In this document: one piece after another, positions 19,175 to 28,981 of the stretch
Layout of the letters: every line of letters begins with the position of its first letter
Numbering within the stretch: position 1 is the stretch's first letter
DNA from: Paludibacteraceae bacterium
GTDB taxonomy: Bacteria > Bacteroidota > Bacteroidia > Bacteroidales > Paludibacteraceae
Length of the DNA stretch: 64,000 bases
Direction: 5' to 3'
Assembly: GCA_016937795.1 (NCBI GenBank)
Contig: JAFGVV010000016.1
Location: 37,572 to 101,571, forward strand
Notes under the pieces: model-generated
Seen by the model: only the letters and a program-made list of their open reading frames with translations
Told to the model about the DNA's origin: nothing
Database searches by the model: none
Made by a program: the position numbers and the translations under genes

Positions 19175-20272
19175 ATGACAGATCAAAATAATGAAGAAGT
19201 CCTTTTGATGAAAGGTAACGAAGCCATTGCACATGCTGCAATACGCTGTGGTTGCGATGGATACTTCGGATATCCCATTACTCCACAATCGGAGATAATG
19301 GAAACACTTATGGAGCTGGAACCCTGGAATACAACCGGAATGGTGGTGTTGCAGGCCGAAAGTGAAGTAGCATCTATCAATATGGTTTATGGCGCTGCCG
19401 GCTGTGGTAAAAAATCAATGACTACCTCGTCGAGTCCAGGTGTAAGTTTAATGCAGGAGGGAATATCGTACATGGCAGGTTCGGAATTACCATGCTTGAT
19501 TGTAAATGTAATGCGTGGAGGACCAGGTTTAGGAACTATTCAGGCTAGTCAGGCCGACTATTTTCAGACGGTAAAAGGCGGTGGTCACGGCGATTATAGA
19601 ATAATAACCCTTGCACCAGCTTCGGTGCAGGAAATGGCCGATCACGTTTCATTGGCTTTTGATCTGGCTTTTAAATACCGTACTCCTGCTATGATTCTAG
19701 CCGATGGAATTATTGGTCAAATGATGGAAAAAGTAGTTTTACCTCCTTATCAACCACGTTGGACAGAAGGTGAAATCCGCGAGAAATCGCCCTGGGCTAC
19801 TTTAGGTAAACGTCCTCAGAATAAACCAAATGTAATTACTTCACTTGCCCTTCAGGCCGAAGAGATGGAAGAATTAAACCTTCGTTTACAAGCGCGATAT
19901 CGTGAAATTGAGAATAATGAAGTTATTTACGAAGAATTGAACTGTGAGGATGCTGATTATATATTTGTAGCTTTTGGAACTTCGGCTCGTGTTTGTCAAA
20001 AAGCAATGGAGCTTGCCCGCGAGGAAGGTATTAAAGCGGGACTTATCCGTCCCATTACTTTATATCCTTTCCCAAAAGATATCTTGAAACATTATGCTTC
20101 GAAAGTAAAAGGGATGTTGACTGTAGAAATGAATGCCGGGCAAATGGTGGAAGATGTAAAACTATCGACCTGTGGTAAAATTCCTGTAGAATTCTATGGT
20201 CGAATGGGTGGTATTGTTCCATCTCCTGATGAAGTTCTAAATGCTTTAAAAACCAAATTAATAGAAATTTAA
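19175..20272 (+). CDS. korA: 2-oxoacid:ferredoxin oxidoreductase alpha subunit (KorA/VorB-like)
   Basis: This 365-residue subunit contains FGYPITPQSEIMETL near residue 31 and the domain that contacts the TPP site and CoA. GGPGLGTIQASQADYFQ near residue 115 is typical of KorA and VorB. With the other three subunits it oxidises a 2-oxoacid plus CoA to acyl-CoA, CO2 and reduced ferredoxin, or runs in reverse. Sequence alone does not decide 2-oxoglutarate versus branched-chain 2-oxoacids. The convergent ilv operon next door leaves a 2-oxoisovalerate role possible. Confidence 0.9.
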   Translation: MTDQNNEEVLLMKGNEAIAHAAIRCGCDGYFGYPITPQSEIMETLMELEPWNTTGMVVLQAESEVASINMVYGAAGCGKKSMTTSSSPGVSLMQEGISYMAGSELPCLIVNVMRGGPGLGTIQASQADYFQTVKGGGHGDYRIITLAPASVQEMADHVSLAFDLAFKYRTPAMILADGIIGQMMEKVVLPPYQPRWTEGEIREKSPWATLGKRPQNKPNVITSLALQAEEMEELNLRLQARYREIENNEVIYEELNCEDADYIFVAFGTSARVCQKAMELAREEGIKAGLIRPITLYPFPKDILKHYASKVKGMLTVEMNAGQMVEDVKLSTCGKIPVEFYGRMGGIVPSPDEVLNALKTKLIEI

Positions 20273-20302
20273 CCGGTAAATCCGAATAATAGCTTTAAGA
20301 AA

Positions 20303-21064
20303 ATGAATATAGCAGATATTATCAATCCCGCCAATTTGGTTTACGAAAAAACCAAGGTAATGAACGATGTACCCATGCATTATTGTCCGGGCTGTAGTCA
20401 TGGCGTTGTACATAAAATTGTGGGTGAAATTATTGAAGAAATGGGCATTCAGGACAAAACAATTGGAGTCGCACCTGTTGGATGTGCTGTTTTTGCTTAC
20501 AAATATCTTGACATCGACTGGCAGCAAGCAGCTCACGGGCGTGCTCCAGCCGTAGCCACAGGCATTAAGCGACTTTTGCCCGATCGATACGTATTTACAT
20601 ATCAGGGCGATGGCGACCTTGCGGCTATTGGAACGGCCGAAACAATTCATGCCTGTAATCGTGGTGAGAACATAGCCATTATTTTTATCAACAATGGTAT
20701 TTATGGCATGACAGGTGGTCAAATGGCACCAACTACACTCAAAGGAATGAAATCGTCCACTTCGCCAAACGGCCGTGAAGTTTCACTGGCAGGTCATCCA
20801 CTGAACATTTCGGAGCTTTTGGCCAAACTCGAAGGAACTTGCTATGTAACTCGCCAGGCTGTACATACTGTTGCTGCCGTAAAAAAATGCAAACGTGCTA
20901 TTCAGAAGGCATTAGAAAACTCGATGGAAAACAAAGGGACTTCGATTGTAGAAGTGGTATCGACCTGTAGTTCAGGTTGGAAAATGACACCTGCCGATTC
21001 GAACAACTGGATGGTGGATAATATGTTTCCCGAATATCCAATGGGCGATTTAAAAAATATTTAA
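20303..21064 (+). CDS. korB: 2-oxoacid:ferredoxin oxidoreductase beta subunit (TPP-binding)
   Basis: This 253-residue subunit binds thiamine diphosphate. The TPP/Mg motif starts GDGDLAAIGTAETIHA near residue 97 and closes with INNGIYGMTGGQ. CPGCSHGVVHKI near residue 31 is the usual beta-subunit Cys-containing start. It forms the catalytic site with KorA. It is 30 bp from korA and 43 bp from korC. Confidence 0.92.
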   Translation: MNIADIINPANLVYEKTKVMNDVPMHYCPGCSHGVVHKIVGEIIEEMGIQDKTIGVAPVGCAVFAYKYLDIDWQQAAHGRAPAVATGIKRLLPDRYVFTYQGDGDLAAIGTAETIHACNRGENIAIIFINNGIYGMTGGQMAPTTLKGMKSSTSPNGREVSLAGHPLNISELLAKLEGTCYVTRQAVHTVAAVKKCKRAIQKALENSMENKGTSIVEVVSTCSSGWKMTPADSNNWMVDNMFPEYPMGDLKNI

Positions 21065-21107
21065 TCATTGATATCGTTTCGTTAGAGACATAAAAGATAA
21101 ATCAATT

Positions 21108-21659
21108 ATGACAGAAGAAATTATCATATCCGGATTTGGAGGACAGGGCGTACTTTCAATGGGAAAAATTCTTGCTTATTCAGGCCTTATGCAAGGTCAG
21201 GAAGTAAGTTGGATGCCTTCATATGGCCCGGAACAAAGAGGTGGAACAGCCAATGTGACTGTGATTTTGAGTGATTCACGCATTAGTTCACCCGTGTTGC
21301 ATACTTACGATACTGCTATTGTGCTTAATCAACCCTCGCTCGAGAGGTTTGAAAGCCGTATAAAGCCTGGTGGTACACTTATTTACGATGGAAATGGTTT
21401 TCACAAGTTCCCCACACGCACCGACATTAATGTATACAGGATTGATGCTACAGAATATGCTTATGCAAATAATTCAGCTAAAACCATGAACATGATCATT
21501 CTAGGTGGTTTATTGAAAATACGACCAATCGTGACTGTTGAAAACGTGCTGAGAGGTCTTAAAAAGTCGCTACCAGAACGTCATCATCATTTACTTGGAA
21601 TGAATGAAAGTGCTATTCAGATTGGAATGGAGTTAATTAAACAACAAAATGCAGTTTGA
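21108..21659 (+). CDS. korC: 2-oxoacid:ferredoxin oxidoreductase gamma subunit
   Basis: This 183-residue subunit starts with ISGFGGQGVLSMGKIL, the gamma-domain signature, and has PSYGPEQRGGTANVTV near residue 40. It completes the heterotetrameric complex. It is the last gene of the operon, which ends at a strong terminator. Confidence 0.92.
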   Translation: MTEEIIISGFGGQGVLSMGKILAYSGLMQGQEVSWMPSYGPEQRGGTANVTVILSDSRISSPVLHTYDTAIVLNQPSLERFESRIKPGGTLIYDGNGFHKFPTRTDINVYRIDATEYAYANNSAKTMNMIILGGLLKIRPIVTVENVLRGLKKSLPERHHHLLGMNESAIQIGMELIKQQNAV

Positions 21660-21673
21660 TAGATTCTGAACAA

Positions 21674-21710
21674 AAAAAAAAATGCCGGATTCAACCGGCA
21701 TTTTTTATTT
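21674..21710. terminator. bidirectional terminator between korC and ilvC
   Basis: A GC-rich stem AATGCCGG / CCGGCATT (21681-21688 and 21695-21702) is flanked by an A run on one side and a T run on the other. It can stop transcription from both the plus-strand kor operon and the minus-strand ilv operon. Confidence 0.85.
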
Positions 21711-21726
21711 TCTGTAATTTCTTTCG

Positions 21727-23202
21727 TCACACAATCTTCTTCATCGCTGTCATAGCGGCACGTAGTTGAGCACCAACTACCTCGATTGAATGTGTGCGCA
21801 AAGCTGCATTTACTTTTACCAGTTCAAAGTTATCCACATGTCCATCTTTGCCTTCGTTGAAGTTTTTGCCAATTACATTTGGCTCAATTTTCTTCATAAA
21901 GTCACCTAAAAGCGGTTTGCAGGCATGGTCGAACAAATAGCAACCATATTCAGCAGTATCGGAAATCACGCGGTTCATCTCGTATAGTTTTTTGCGGGCA
22001 ATTGTATTTGCAATCAGCGGAGTTTCGTGAAGCGACTCATAATAAGCCGATTCGGGCTTGATTCCGGCACTCACCATAGTTTCGTAAGCCAGTTCCACAC
22101 CCGATTTTACAAAAGCAACGAGAAGAGTGGCATTGTCAAAATATTCCTGTTCGCCGATTTCAACATTGGCAGCAGGTGTTTTTTCAAAAGCAGTTTCAGC
22201 AGTAGCCGCACGCCATGTCAACAGATTTTTGTCGCCATTAGCCCAGTCTTCCATCATTATTTTCGAGAATTCACCTGAAAGAATATCGTCCATATGCTTG
22301 ATAAACAGCGGTCGCATAATTTCTTTCAGTTCTTCCGAAAGTTTGTAGGCTTCAACTTTAGCCGGATTCGACAAACGATCCATCATATGAGTGATACCAC
22401 CGATTTTGAGTGCTTCGGTAATAACTTCCCACCCATACTGAATCAGTTTCGATGCATAACCTGCTTCAATTCCTTTTTCTATCATTTTGTTGAACGAAAG
22501 AATTGAGCCTGTTTGCAATAAACCGCAAAGTATGGTTTGTTCACCCATAAGGTCAGATTTCACCTCGGCCACGAACGACGAAAGCAATACACCAGCTTTG
22601 TGGCCGCCTGTTCCCACACAATATGCTTTTGCAATTTCAAGACCGTCGCCGTTAGGGTCGTTGTCGCGATGCACAGCTATCAGCGTTGGAACGCCAAAGC
22701 CACGCAGATATTCGGCACGCACTTCGGAAGCGGGCGATTTGGGTGCAATCATTACCACAGTAATGTCTTTGCGGATTTGCATGCCTTCTTCCACAATATT
22801 AAAACCGTGCGAATACGAAAGACAAGCGCCTTGTTTCATCAAAGGCACTACCTTGTTTACAACGCCAGTGTGTTGTTTGTCGGGAGCCAGGTTCGAAACC
22901 AGGTCGGCAGTTGGAATAAGTTCTTCGAAAGCACCAACTTTAAAGCCGTTTTCAGTGGCTTTTTTCCATGATTCGCGTTTCTGATCGATGGCTTCCTGAC
23001 GAAGCGCATACGATACGTCCAAACCGCTGTCACGCATATTCTGACCCTGTGCAAGTCCCTGAGCACCACAACCAATGATCACAATTTTCTTTCCAATCAG
23101 TTTTTTTACACCATCAGCAAATTCGCTGCTTTGCATAAAATCACATTTTCCTAATTCCTGCACTCTTAAACGATGCGGAAGTGAGCTGAAATAATTTGCC
23201 AT
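21727..23202 (-). CDS. ilvC: ketol-acid reductoisomerase, long (class II) form
   Basis: This 491-residue enzyme converts acetolactate or acetohydroxybutyrate to the dihydroxy acid with NADPH and Mg2+. Seen: the Rossmann motif [29 protein letters not shown], and a duplicated C-terminal knotted domain with SYHET-like [18 protein letters not shown]. The length and the MANYFSSL start are those of the enterobacterial long form (491 residues in E. coli); short forms of about 330-350 residues are common elsewhere. It is the last gene of the ilv operon. Confidence 0.96.
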   Translation of the reverse strand: MANYFSSLPHRLRVQELGKCDFMQSSEFADGVKKLIGKKIVIIGCGAQGLAQGQNMRDSGLDVSYALRQEAIDQKRESWKKATENGFKVGAFEELIPTADLVSNLAPDKQHTGVVNKVVPLMKQGACLSYSHGFNIVEEGMQIRKDITVVMIAPKSPASEVRAEYLRGFGVPTLIAVHRDNDPNGDGLEIAKAYCVGTGGHKAGVLLSSFVAEVKSDLMGEQTILCGLLQTGSILSFNKMIEKGIEAGYASKLIQYGWEVITEALKIGGITHMMDRLSNPAKVEAYKLSEELKEIMRPLFIKHMDDILSGEFSKIMMEDWANGDKNLLTWRAATAETAFEKTPAANVEIGEQEYFDNATLLVAFVKSGVELAYETMVSAGIKPESAYYESLHETPLIANTIARKKLYEMNRVISDTAEYGCYLFDHACKPLLGDFMKKIEPNVIGKNFNEGKDGHVDNFELVKVNAALRTHSIEVVGAQLRAAMTAMKKIV

Positions 23203-23297
23203 TTTACTAATAACCCCAACCTTTGCAGGTATTTAGAGGTAGTTTTTAAATTGTTTATATTATCTGTTTTTCTAAATTACTTTTTTAAATACTTGTA

Positions 23298-24017
23298 TTA
23301 TCCGAACAATACACGCGCTTTACAAGCAGTGCTTCCATTTTTTTTGAGTTCGAAACGAAAATCATCAGTTTCGGTTTCCTGTATATGAATGCTTACTTTG
23401 TCGCCAAACAAAATCTCGTTTATATAATTAATTTCGAAACGTTTGATTTGATTGCTTTTGTACATATCGAGTGAAAAACAATCGGTTATCCATTCCACAT
23501 AACGAATACTGTTTGTGTGTCCGTTAATGTCAATATGACTGTATTTTACATTAAACTCGCCAACTGGCTCTGTTTCGAGTGATTGCAGCCTGACAGGTTT
23601 TTCCATTTCGTTGCTTTCGCCATTTGCAAAAGCATGAATGCCTTCGAGCGCAATCAGATCCTGTGCACGACGGGTCATCACATTAATCATGGCCCAGTTC
23701 GATACAGCTTTTGCAATCAATTTTCCGGCAGCATCTGTAATTCGGAAATTACGCGTTGTGGAAGCTCTTCCTACTTCTTCTACCCATGTTTCAACTGCTA
23801 TCTTCTCATATTGTTCGGGAAATCTTTCGATTTCTACAGCCATTCGTAGTAAAACCCAGGAGCAATCGTCGTTATTCAGGTCGCGAATTCCAAATCCGTT
23901 TTCATCGGCATTCATACCTGCTGTGGTCAACAACATATCGGTGAGTGCTGCCGGTGTTATTCTATACTGAAAATCAACATCCTGTGGTCGTACACTGAAA
24001 GAATAAGTTTTTTTCAT
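23298..24017 (-). CDS. acyl-ACP thioesterase
   Basis: This 239-residue hotdog-fold protein is of the plant FatA/FatB-like acyl-ACP thioesterase family. The first hotdog repeat spans about residues 1-130 (YSFSVRPQDVDFQ). The second carries the catalytic motif SHIDINGHTNSIRYVEW, in which the Asn and His are expected to be catalytic. It releases fatty acids from acyl carrier protein. It lies between ilvN and ilvC on the same strand. I recall the same insertion in Bacteroides, which suggests a functional tie such as branched-chain acyl release. Confidence 0.88.
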   Translation of the reverse strand: MKKTYSFSVRPQDVDFQYRITPAALTDMLLTTAGMNADENGFGIRDLNNDDCSWVLLRMAVEIERFPEQYEKIAVETWVEEVGRASTTRNFRITDAAGKLIAKAVSNWAMINVMTRRAQDLIALEGIHAFANGESNEMEKPVRLQSLETEPVGEFNVKYSHIDINGHTNSIRYVEWITDCFSLDMYKSNQIKRFEINYINEILFGDKVSIHIQETETDDFRFELKKNGSTACKARVLFG

Positions 24018-24088
24018 TTGTCTGAAAGTTGTCTGTTAACGGAACAAAAATAACATATTTTATTCCATTCACCTAAGCACAAATCACA

Positions 24089-24634
24089 TTATTCTTGTGT
24101 TTCGTATTTTTTAATTGCCTGAAGCATATCGCTCAATCGTTCTACTTTCGATTTAGTGATAGCCACCCTACCCGACCGGATAAATTGCAGTACACCAATA
24201 GTCTCGCTTAATTCCTCAAAAAGCTGTTGCGTTTCGGCATAGTGTCCGGCCTTTTGAAAAACAATGATATCTTTATTCATTTCGAGCACCCTGATATGAT
24301 ATTTTCTGATCAGTTCTTCGATTGAACCCTGTTGCAAAATTTTATCTGTTGCTACTTTATAAAGTGCAATCTCCTGATGAATAAGATCTTCGTCAGTATT
24401 ATAATAAGCTTTCAGGATGTCAATTCGTTTGTCAATTTGTTTCACCACTTTTGACACAACTTCCGAAGTTGTGAAAACCGTGATTGTAAATTTATGAATT
24501 CCCTTTATTGCAGAAGGTGATACTGAAAGTGTTTCTATATTTAACGCTCTGCGTGTGAAAATAATAGTGATTTGACCTAACAAACCTACCGTGTTTTCGG
24601 AAAAAACCGTAATTGTATATAATTCTTTTTCCAT
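24089..24634 (-). CDS. ilvN: acetolactate synthase small (regulatory) subunit
   Basis: This 181-residue protein starts with an ACT domain (YTITVFSENTVGLLGQITIIF) and continues with a second helical/beta domain, as in IlvN/IlvH. It gives valine feedback control and full activity to the IlvB catalytic subunit. It is 96 bp downstream of ilvB. Confidence 0.92.
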   Translation of the reverse strand: MEKELYTITVFSENTVGLLGQITIIFTRRALNIETLSVSPSAIKGIHKFTITVFTTSEVVSKVVKQIDKRIDILKAYYNTDEDLIHQEIALYKVATDKILQQGSIEELIRKYHIRVLEMNKDIIVFQKAGHYAETQQLFEELSETIGVLQFIRSGRVAITKSKVERLSDMLQAIKKYETQE

Positions 24635-24730
24635 ATATTATAACCCTTTTTTTTCCTGATTCTGCTTTAAAACTATCGATAAAAATCAGGAAATTAGTAT
24701 AAGTATTCTTATGATTATTAAATATTAATT

Positions 24731-26482
24731 CTAAGCATTTAAAATTGACTCCTCAAGAATCACTTCGGGTTCGGAATTGTCGTTTTTATCGCCCTCATCA
24801 CCAAGTAAAATATCGGTTACACTACCACCTGCGGGAATCATTGGAAAAACCATTCCTTTCATTTCCACATTTGCAACCAAAAGATACGGCTTGTCGTCTT
24901 TCAACATATCGGCAATGGCATTATCTAAATCTTCACGTTTTGAAACTTCATAACCTTCTATTCCATATCCTTTTGCAATAGTAATAAAATCGGGGTTTTT
25001 CATTTTGGTAAACGAATAACGCTCTTCGAAAAACATTTCCTGCCATTGACGCACCATTCCGAGGAAGTGATTGTTCAGAATAATCATTTTTACTCCGATT
25101 TGTTCCTGTAAAATTGTTCCCAATTCCTGAATAGTCATTTGAAATCCCCCATCGCCACTATACATAAGTACTGTACGTTCGGGAGCACCAATTTTTGCAC
25201 CTATAGCGGCAGGAATGCCAAATCCCATAGTTCCTAATCCTCCCGAAGTTACCAAACTACGTGTTTGCGAAAAATTAGAATAACGGGCAGCCATCATTTG
25301 ATTTTGACCGACATCGGTCACAACTACAGCTTTGTTATGAGTAGCCTCTGAAATTTTATGAATAATTTCGCCCATGGTAAGTTCTCCCGTTGCAGGATAA
25401 ACTTCACGACGCACAACAATATCGTTTTCTTTTTTATCATATACATCGAACGATTCGATCCATTCGGTATGTTTAGCCGGTTTGAGAAGCTGAGTGATTG
25501 CAGGAAGCGTTTGTTTAGCTGATCCAAGTACAGGTGCATCAGCTCTCACGTTTTTGTTTAATTCAGCAGGATCAATATCCAAATGAATAATTTTAGCCTG
25601 TTTGGCGTAAGTATTCAAATCACCGGTCACGCGGTCGTCGAAACGCATACCTATGGCAATAAGCACATCGCACTCGTTGGTTTTCATGTTTGGGGATACA
25701 TTCCCGTGCATACCCAAAAATCCTTTGTTTAATGGATAATCAGTTGACATGGCCGATGCACCAAGCAAAGTCCAAGCTGCAGGAATATCTGCTTTTTCGA
25801 GAAACTCCATCAATTCTTTTTCAGCACCCGAAAGCACAACACCTTGGCCTACAAGCGCATAAGGTTTTTTTGCACTATTAATAAGTTGGGCAGCAAGCTC
25901 AATTTGCGAAGGATTTGGTTTAGGGACAGGAATGTAGCTCCTGATAAAAGTACATGGTTTATACTCAAAATCAACTTCCTGAAATTGAGCATTTTTAGCC
26001 AGATCGAGCACTACTGGACCCGGACGACCATTTCGTGCAATATAAAAAGCACGGGCCATAGCCCAGGCAATATCTTCGGCACGTCGAATCTGATAAGCCC
26101 ATTTGGTAATTGGTTGGGTAATACCTACCACATCGATTTCCTGAAAAGCATCTGTACCAAGCAAAGCGGCTCCAACTTGTCCGGTAATCACAACCAGGGG
26201 TGTACTATCGAGCATAGCATCGGCAATGCCGGTAATTGCATTTGTAGCAGCCGGACCTGAGGTAACCAAACATACACCCACTTTACCCGAAACACGAGCA
26301 TAGCCCTGAGCTGCATGAGTTGCACCCTGTTCGTGTCGGGTGAGAATATGTTTCACCTGGTCATCATAGTCGTAAAGTGCATCGAAAGTAGGCATAATAG
26401 CACCACCGGGATATCCAAAAATCGTATCAACGCCTTCCTGTATCAACGATTCAATTATTGCTTTTGATCCTGTTATTTTCAT
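24731..26482 (-). CDS. ilvB: acetolactate synthase large (catalytic) subunit
   Basis: This 583-residue TPP enzyme starts GSKAIIESLIQEGVDTIFG and has the catalytic Glu region RHEQGATHAAQGYAR. The TPP/Mg motif GDGGFQMTIQELGT is near residue 443, and the central FAD-binding domain lies between about 190 and 350. It condenses pyruvate with pyruvate or 2-oxobutyrate. It starts 112 bp after ilvD, with a palindromic repeat in the gap. Confidence 0.96.
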   Translation of the reverse strand: MKITGSKAIIESLIQEGVDTIFGYPGGAIMPTFDALYDYDDQVKHILTRHEQGATHAAQGYARVSGKVGVCLVTSGPAATNAITGIADAMLDSTPLVVITGQVGAALLGTDAFQEIDVVGITQPITKWAYQIRRAEDIAWAMARAFYIARNGRPGPVVLDLAKNAQFQEVDFEYKPCTFIRSYIPVPKPNPSQIELAAQLINSAKKPYALVGQGVVLSGAEKELMEFLEKADIPAAWTLLGASAMSTDYPLNKGFLGMHGNVSPNMKTNECDVLIAIGMRFDDRVTGDLNTYAKQAKIIHLDIDPAELNKNVRADAPVLGSAKQTLPAITQLLKPAKHTEWIESFDVYDKKENDIVVRREVYPATGELTMGEIIHKISEATHNKAVVVTDVGQNQMMAARYSNFSQTRSLVTSGGLGTMGFGIPAAIGAKIGAPERTVLMYSGDGGFQMTIQELGTILQEQIGVKMIILNNHFLGMVRQWQEMFFEERYSFTKMKNPDFITIAKGYGIEGYEVSKREDLDNAIADMLKDDKPYLLVANVEMKGMVFPMIPAGGSVTDILLGDEGDKNDNSEPEVILEESILNA

Positions 26483-26491
26483 ATTATAAAA

Positions 26492-26594
26492 GACCCCTAA
26501 CCCCTAAAGGGGAACAATAGAGGGTAGTTTTAATTGTAAATATAATAATTATTTTATTTTTTCTTAAACTCCCTAAGGAGAGCTTGGAGTTGTT
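26492..26594. repeat. palindromic spacer repeat between ilvD and ilvB
   Basis: The spacer carries ACCCCTAACCCCTAAAGGGG with the perfect palindrome CCCCTAAAGGGG-type core at 26501-26512, and a second similar unit ACTCCCTAAGGAGAGCTTGG near 26568-26587. These belong to the short, word-like spacer repeats seen elsewhere in the window. They could form an intercistronic RNA hairpin that affects ilvB expression. Confidence 0.5.
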
Positions 26595-28421
26595 TTAATC
26601 AATCATTCTCACCGCACCCTTGTCGGCTGAGCTTACCATTGAAGCATAAGCCATAAGGGCTTTGCTGACGACACGGTTTCGGTCTTTGGGTTTAAAAGCA
26701 TCTTTCTCACGTGCAAGCTCTTCGTTTCGACGCGCAGTAAGCTCTTTGTCGCTTAGCAACACGTTCATTGAGCGGTTTGGTATGTCAATTTCAATAATAT
26801 CACCATCCCTTACCAGACCTATATTTCCACCTGAAGCAGCCTCGGGCGAAATATGTCCGATAGACAAACCTGAAGTACCACCAGAAAAGCGACCATCGGT
26901 AATCAACGCACATTTTTTGCCCAGCTGACGGGCTTTGATATACGAAGTGGGATAAAGCATTTCCTGCATACCGGGACCGCCTTTAGGACCTTCGTGAGTT
27001 ATTACAACCACATCGCCTGCTTTTACAGCACCACTCAAAATGCCATCACAGGCGGTATCCTGCGAAGTAAACACTTTGGCCGGACCTTTGAATTTCCAAA
27101 TACTTTCGTCAACACCGGCTGTTTTTATTACACAACCGTCGATAGCAATATTGCCTTTCAGAATTCCCAAACCGCCGTCTTTGGTGTATGCATTATCCAT
27201 GTTACGGATACAACCTTTTTCTCTGTCGGCATCAAGTTCTTTGTATTGAGAGTTTTGCGAGCCCATTACCAGATTGAAACGGTGAGCAGGAGCGCTTTTG
27301 TAAATATTGGCAACTTCATCCGAAATGTTTGAGTTTGTGATGTCGTATTTTTCAATTGCCTGAGCCAAATTGAGGCCATCCACACGATGAACTTTTGTGT
27401 TCAGCAATCCGCCTTTGCTTAATTCCGCTAGAATTCCCATAATTCCACCTGCACGGTTCACATCCTGAATATGATATTTCTCAGAGTTTGGCGCTACTTT
27501 ACAAAGACAGGGAGTCGAACGTGAAAGTCTGTCCATGTCGTCCATAGTAAGATCAACTCCGGCTTCGGAAGCAATGGCTAATATGTGAAGCACAGTATTT
27601 GTCGATCCACCCATAGCAATATCGAGCGTCATTGCATTCAGAAAAGCTTCGCGGGTGGCAATTTGGCGTGGCAACACGGTGTCATCGTTGTCGTGATAAT
27701 ATTTATATGCATTTTCAACTACCAGTTTGGCAGCATCCATAAACAGTTGCATACGATTGGCATGTGTGGCCACAATTGTTCCGTTGCCCGGAAGTGCCAG
27801 TCCGATGGCTTCGTTCAGACAGTTCATTGAGTTGGCTGTAAACATTCCCGAGCATGAACCGCAGGTAGGACAAGCCGCATTTTCAACTTTCTGAACCTGT
27901 TCGTCCGAAATTGAATCGTCGGCAGCCTGCACCATTGCATCCACAAGGTCGAGCTGTTTTCCGTCGAGTTCACCGGCTTCCATAGGACCACCTGAGACGA
28001 ATACTGTCGGTATATTCAAACGCATGGCAGCCATAAGCATACCCGGCGTTATTTTATCGCAATTACTGATACAAATCATGGCATCAGCCTTGTGTGCATT
28101 AACCATATATTCCACACTGTCGGCAATCAAGTCGCGCGACGGAAGCGAATAAAGCATACCATCGTGTCCCATTGCAATACCATCGTCAATAGCAATAGTA
28201 TTAAACTCAGCAGCAAAGCAACCCATATTTTCAATTTCGGCTTTTACTTTTTGTCCTATTTCATGCAAATGCACATGACCCGGCACAAACTGAGTAAAAG
28301 AATTTACAATAGCGATGAGCGGTTTGCCCATATGTTCGTTTTTCATGCCATTTGCTTTCCAAAGGGCGCGGGCGCCAGCCATTCGGCGGCCTCCTGTACT
28401 TGTTTTACTTCTTAATTCCAT
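26595..28421 (-). CDS. ilvD: dihydroxyacid dehydratase
   Basis: This 608-residue iron-sulfur enzyme converts dihydroxy acids to 2-oxoacids in Ile and Val synthesis. Cluster-binding cysteines are seen in [11 protein letters not shown] and [19 protein letters not shown]. The C-terminal domain has [20 protein letters not shown]. It is the first structural gene of ilvD-ilvB-ilvN-thioesterase-ilvC and is preceded by a leader-peptide attenuator (28533-28733). Confidence 0.96.
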   Translation of the reverse strand: MELRSKTSTGGRRMAGARALWKANGMKNEHMGKPLIAIVNSFTQFVPGHVHLHEIGQKVKAEIENMGCFAAEFNTIAIDDGIAMGHDGMLYSLPSRDLIADSVEYMVNAHKADAMICISNCDKITPGMLMAAMRLNIPTVFVSGGPMEAGELDGKQLDLVDAMVQAADDSISDEQVQKVENAACPTCGSCSGMFTANSMNCLNEAIGLALPGNGTIVATHANRMQLFMDAAKLVVENAYKYYHDNDDTVLPRQIATREAFLNAMTLDIAMGGSTNTVLHILAIASEAGVDLTMDDMDRLSRSTPCLCKVAPNSEKYHIQDVNRAGGIMGILAELSKGGLLNTKVHRVDGLNLAQAIEKYDITNSNISDEVANIYKSAPAHRFNLVMGSQNSQYKELDADREKGCIRNMDNAYTKDGGLGILKGNIAIDGCVIKTAGVDESIWKFKGPAKVFTSQDTACDGILSGAVKAGDVVVITHEGPKGGPGMQEMLYPTSYIKARQLGKKCALITDGRFSGGTSGLSIGHISPEAASGGNIGLVRDGDIIEIDIPNRSMNVLLSDKELTARRNEELAREKDAFKPKDRNRVVSKALMAYASMVSSADKGAVRMID

Positions 28422-28532
28422 TATTTTAGTTTTTTGTTAATGGGGTCATCTTTTAATTTACTTGTCGCTTTATTGACATTCAGACTAACTAGTTCACTAA
28501 TCAACGAGTTAACCAATTACTAACACTAAATA

Positions 28533-28567
28533 AAAAACCTTTCTCCGTTATGGTGAGAAAGGTTTTT
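28533..28567 (-). terminator. attenuator terminator upstream of ilvD
   Basis: A perfect 13-bp stem (AAAAACCTTTCTC and GAGAAAGGTTTTT at 28533-28545 and 28555-28567) has a 9-nt loop. On the minus strand it is followed by a T-rich tail TTTTTTATTT. It lies 112 nt upstream of the ilvD start and just after the BCAA-rich leader peptide. Its promoter-proximal arm can pair instead with the leader stop-codon region (28602-28614), which would form an antiterminator. Confidence 0.88.
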
Positions 28568-28609
28568 AATGCTTTTATAATACATATTTGTTTATACACA
28601 TAACCATCC

Positions 28610-28678
28610 TCACCTTTGTTTGTTGACCAAAAGTAGCACGACGAGAATAATAATAGTATAAACAACTTCGTAAATCAT
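28610..28678 (-). CDS. ilv operon leader peptide (attenuation peptide)
   Basis: This 22-codon reading frame starts at ATG 28678 and stops with TGA at 28610-28612. It contains the run IIILVVLLLV (residues 9-18) plus Ile2, Val5 and Val6, so 13 of 22 residues are Ile, Val or Leu, the end products of the operon. The gene is too short for usual ORF calling. It lies 25 nt after the -7 element of a strong promoter and is followed by a terminator, then ilvD. Ribosome stalling at these codons when charged branched-chain tRNAs are scarce should favour antitermination. Confidence 0.88.
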   Translation of the reverse strand: MIYEVVYTIIILVVLLLVNKQR

Positions 28679-28702
28679 ATTTATTTCCTAATAATTTGTC
28701 TG

Positions 28703-28733
28703 CAAAGATAAATCAATTTTCAATACGCACCAA
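28703..28733 (-). promoter_or_regulatory. promoter of the ilv leader and operon
   Basis: On the minus strand TTG (28733-28731) is followed after 20 nt by TATCTTTG (28710-28703) and CAG. This fits the Bacteroidota -33/-7 promoter very well. The leader peptide ATG lies 25 nt downstream of the -7 element. Confidence 0.75.
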
Positions 28734-28952
28734 TAGTTTGGTAGAAAATCTTTTGTTTTTTATTCAATTTGAAAGAATGTAGAGCCACAAAATAGTAAAA
28801 GAATAGTTTATTGAACACAAATGATCAAATTGAGCAGTTTTATTGTTATGATATTAATAGATTTAATTAGAAAAAATCAGTTTATCTTTGACTTTAAATG
28901 ACTAATTGTATAATATAAAAGCAATAAATTAGAAAAGGTAGGATTTTTTAAT

Positions 28953-28960
28953 TATTTTTG
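28953..28960 (+). promoter_or_regulatory. putative -7 element for dxs
   Basis: TATTTTTG followed by CACGC matches TAnnTTTG and ends 21 nt before the dxs ATG at 28982. No clear TTG was found at the -33 distance. Confidence 0.45.
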
Positions 28961-28981
28961 CACGCAATTTTTACCCGAAAA

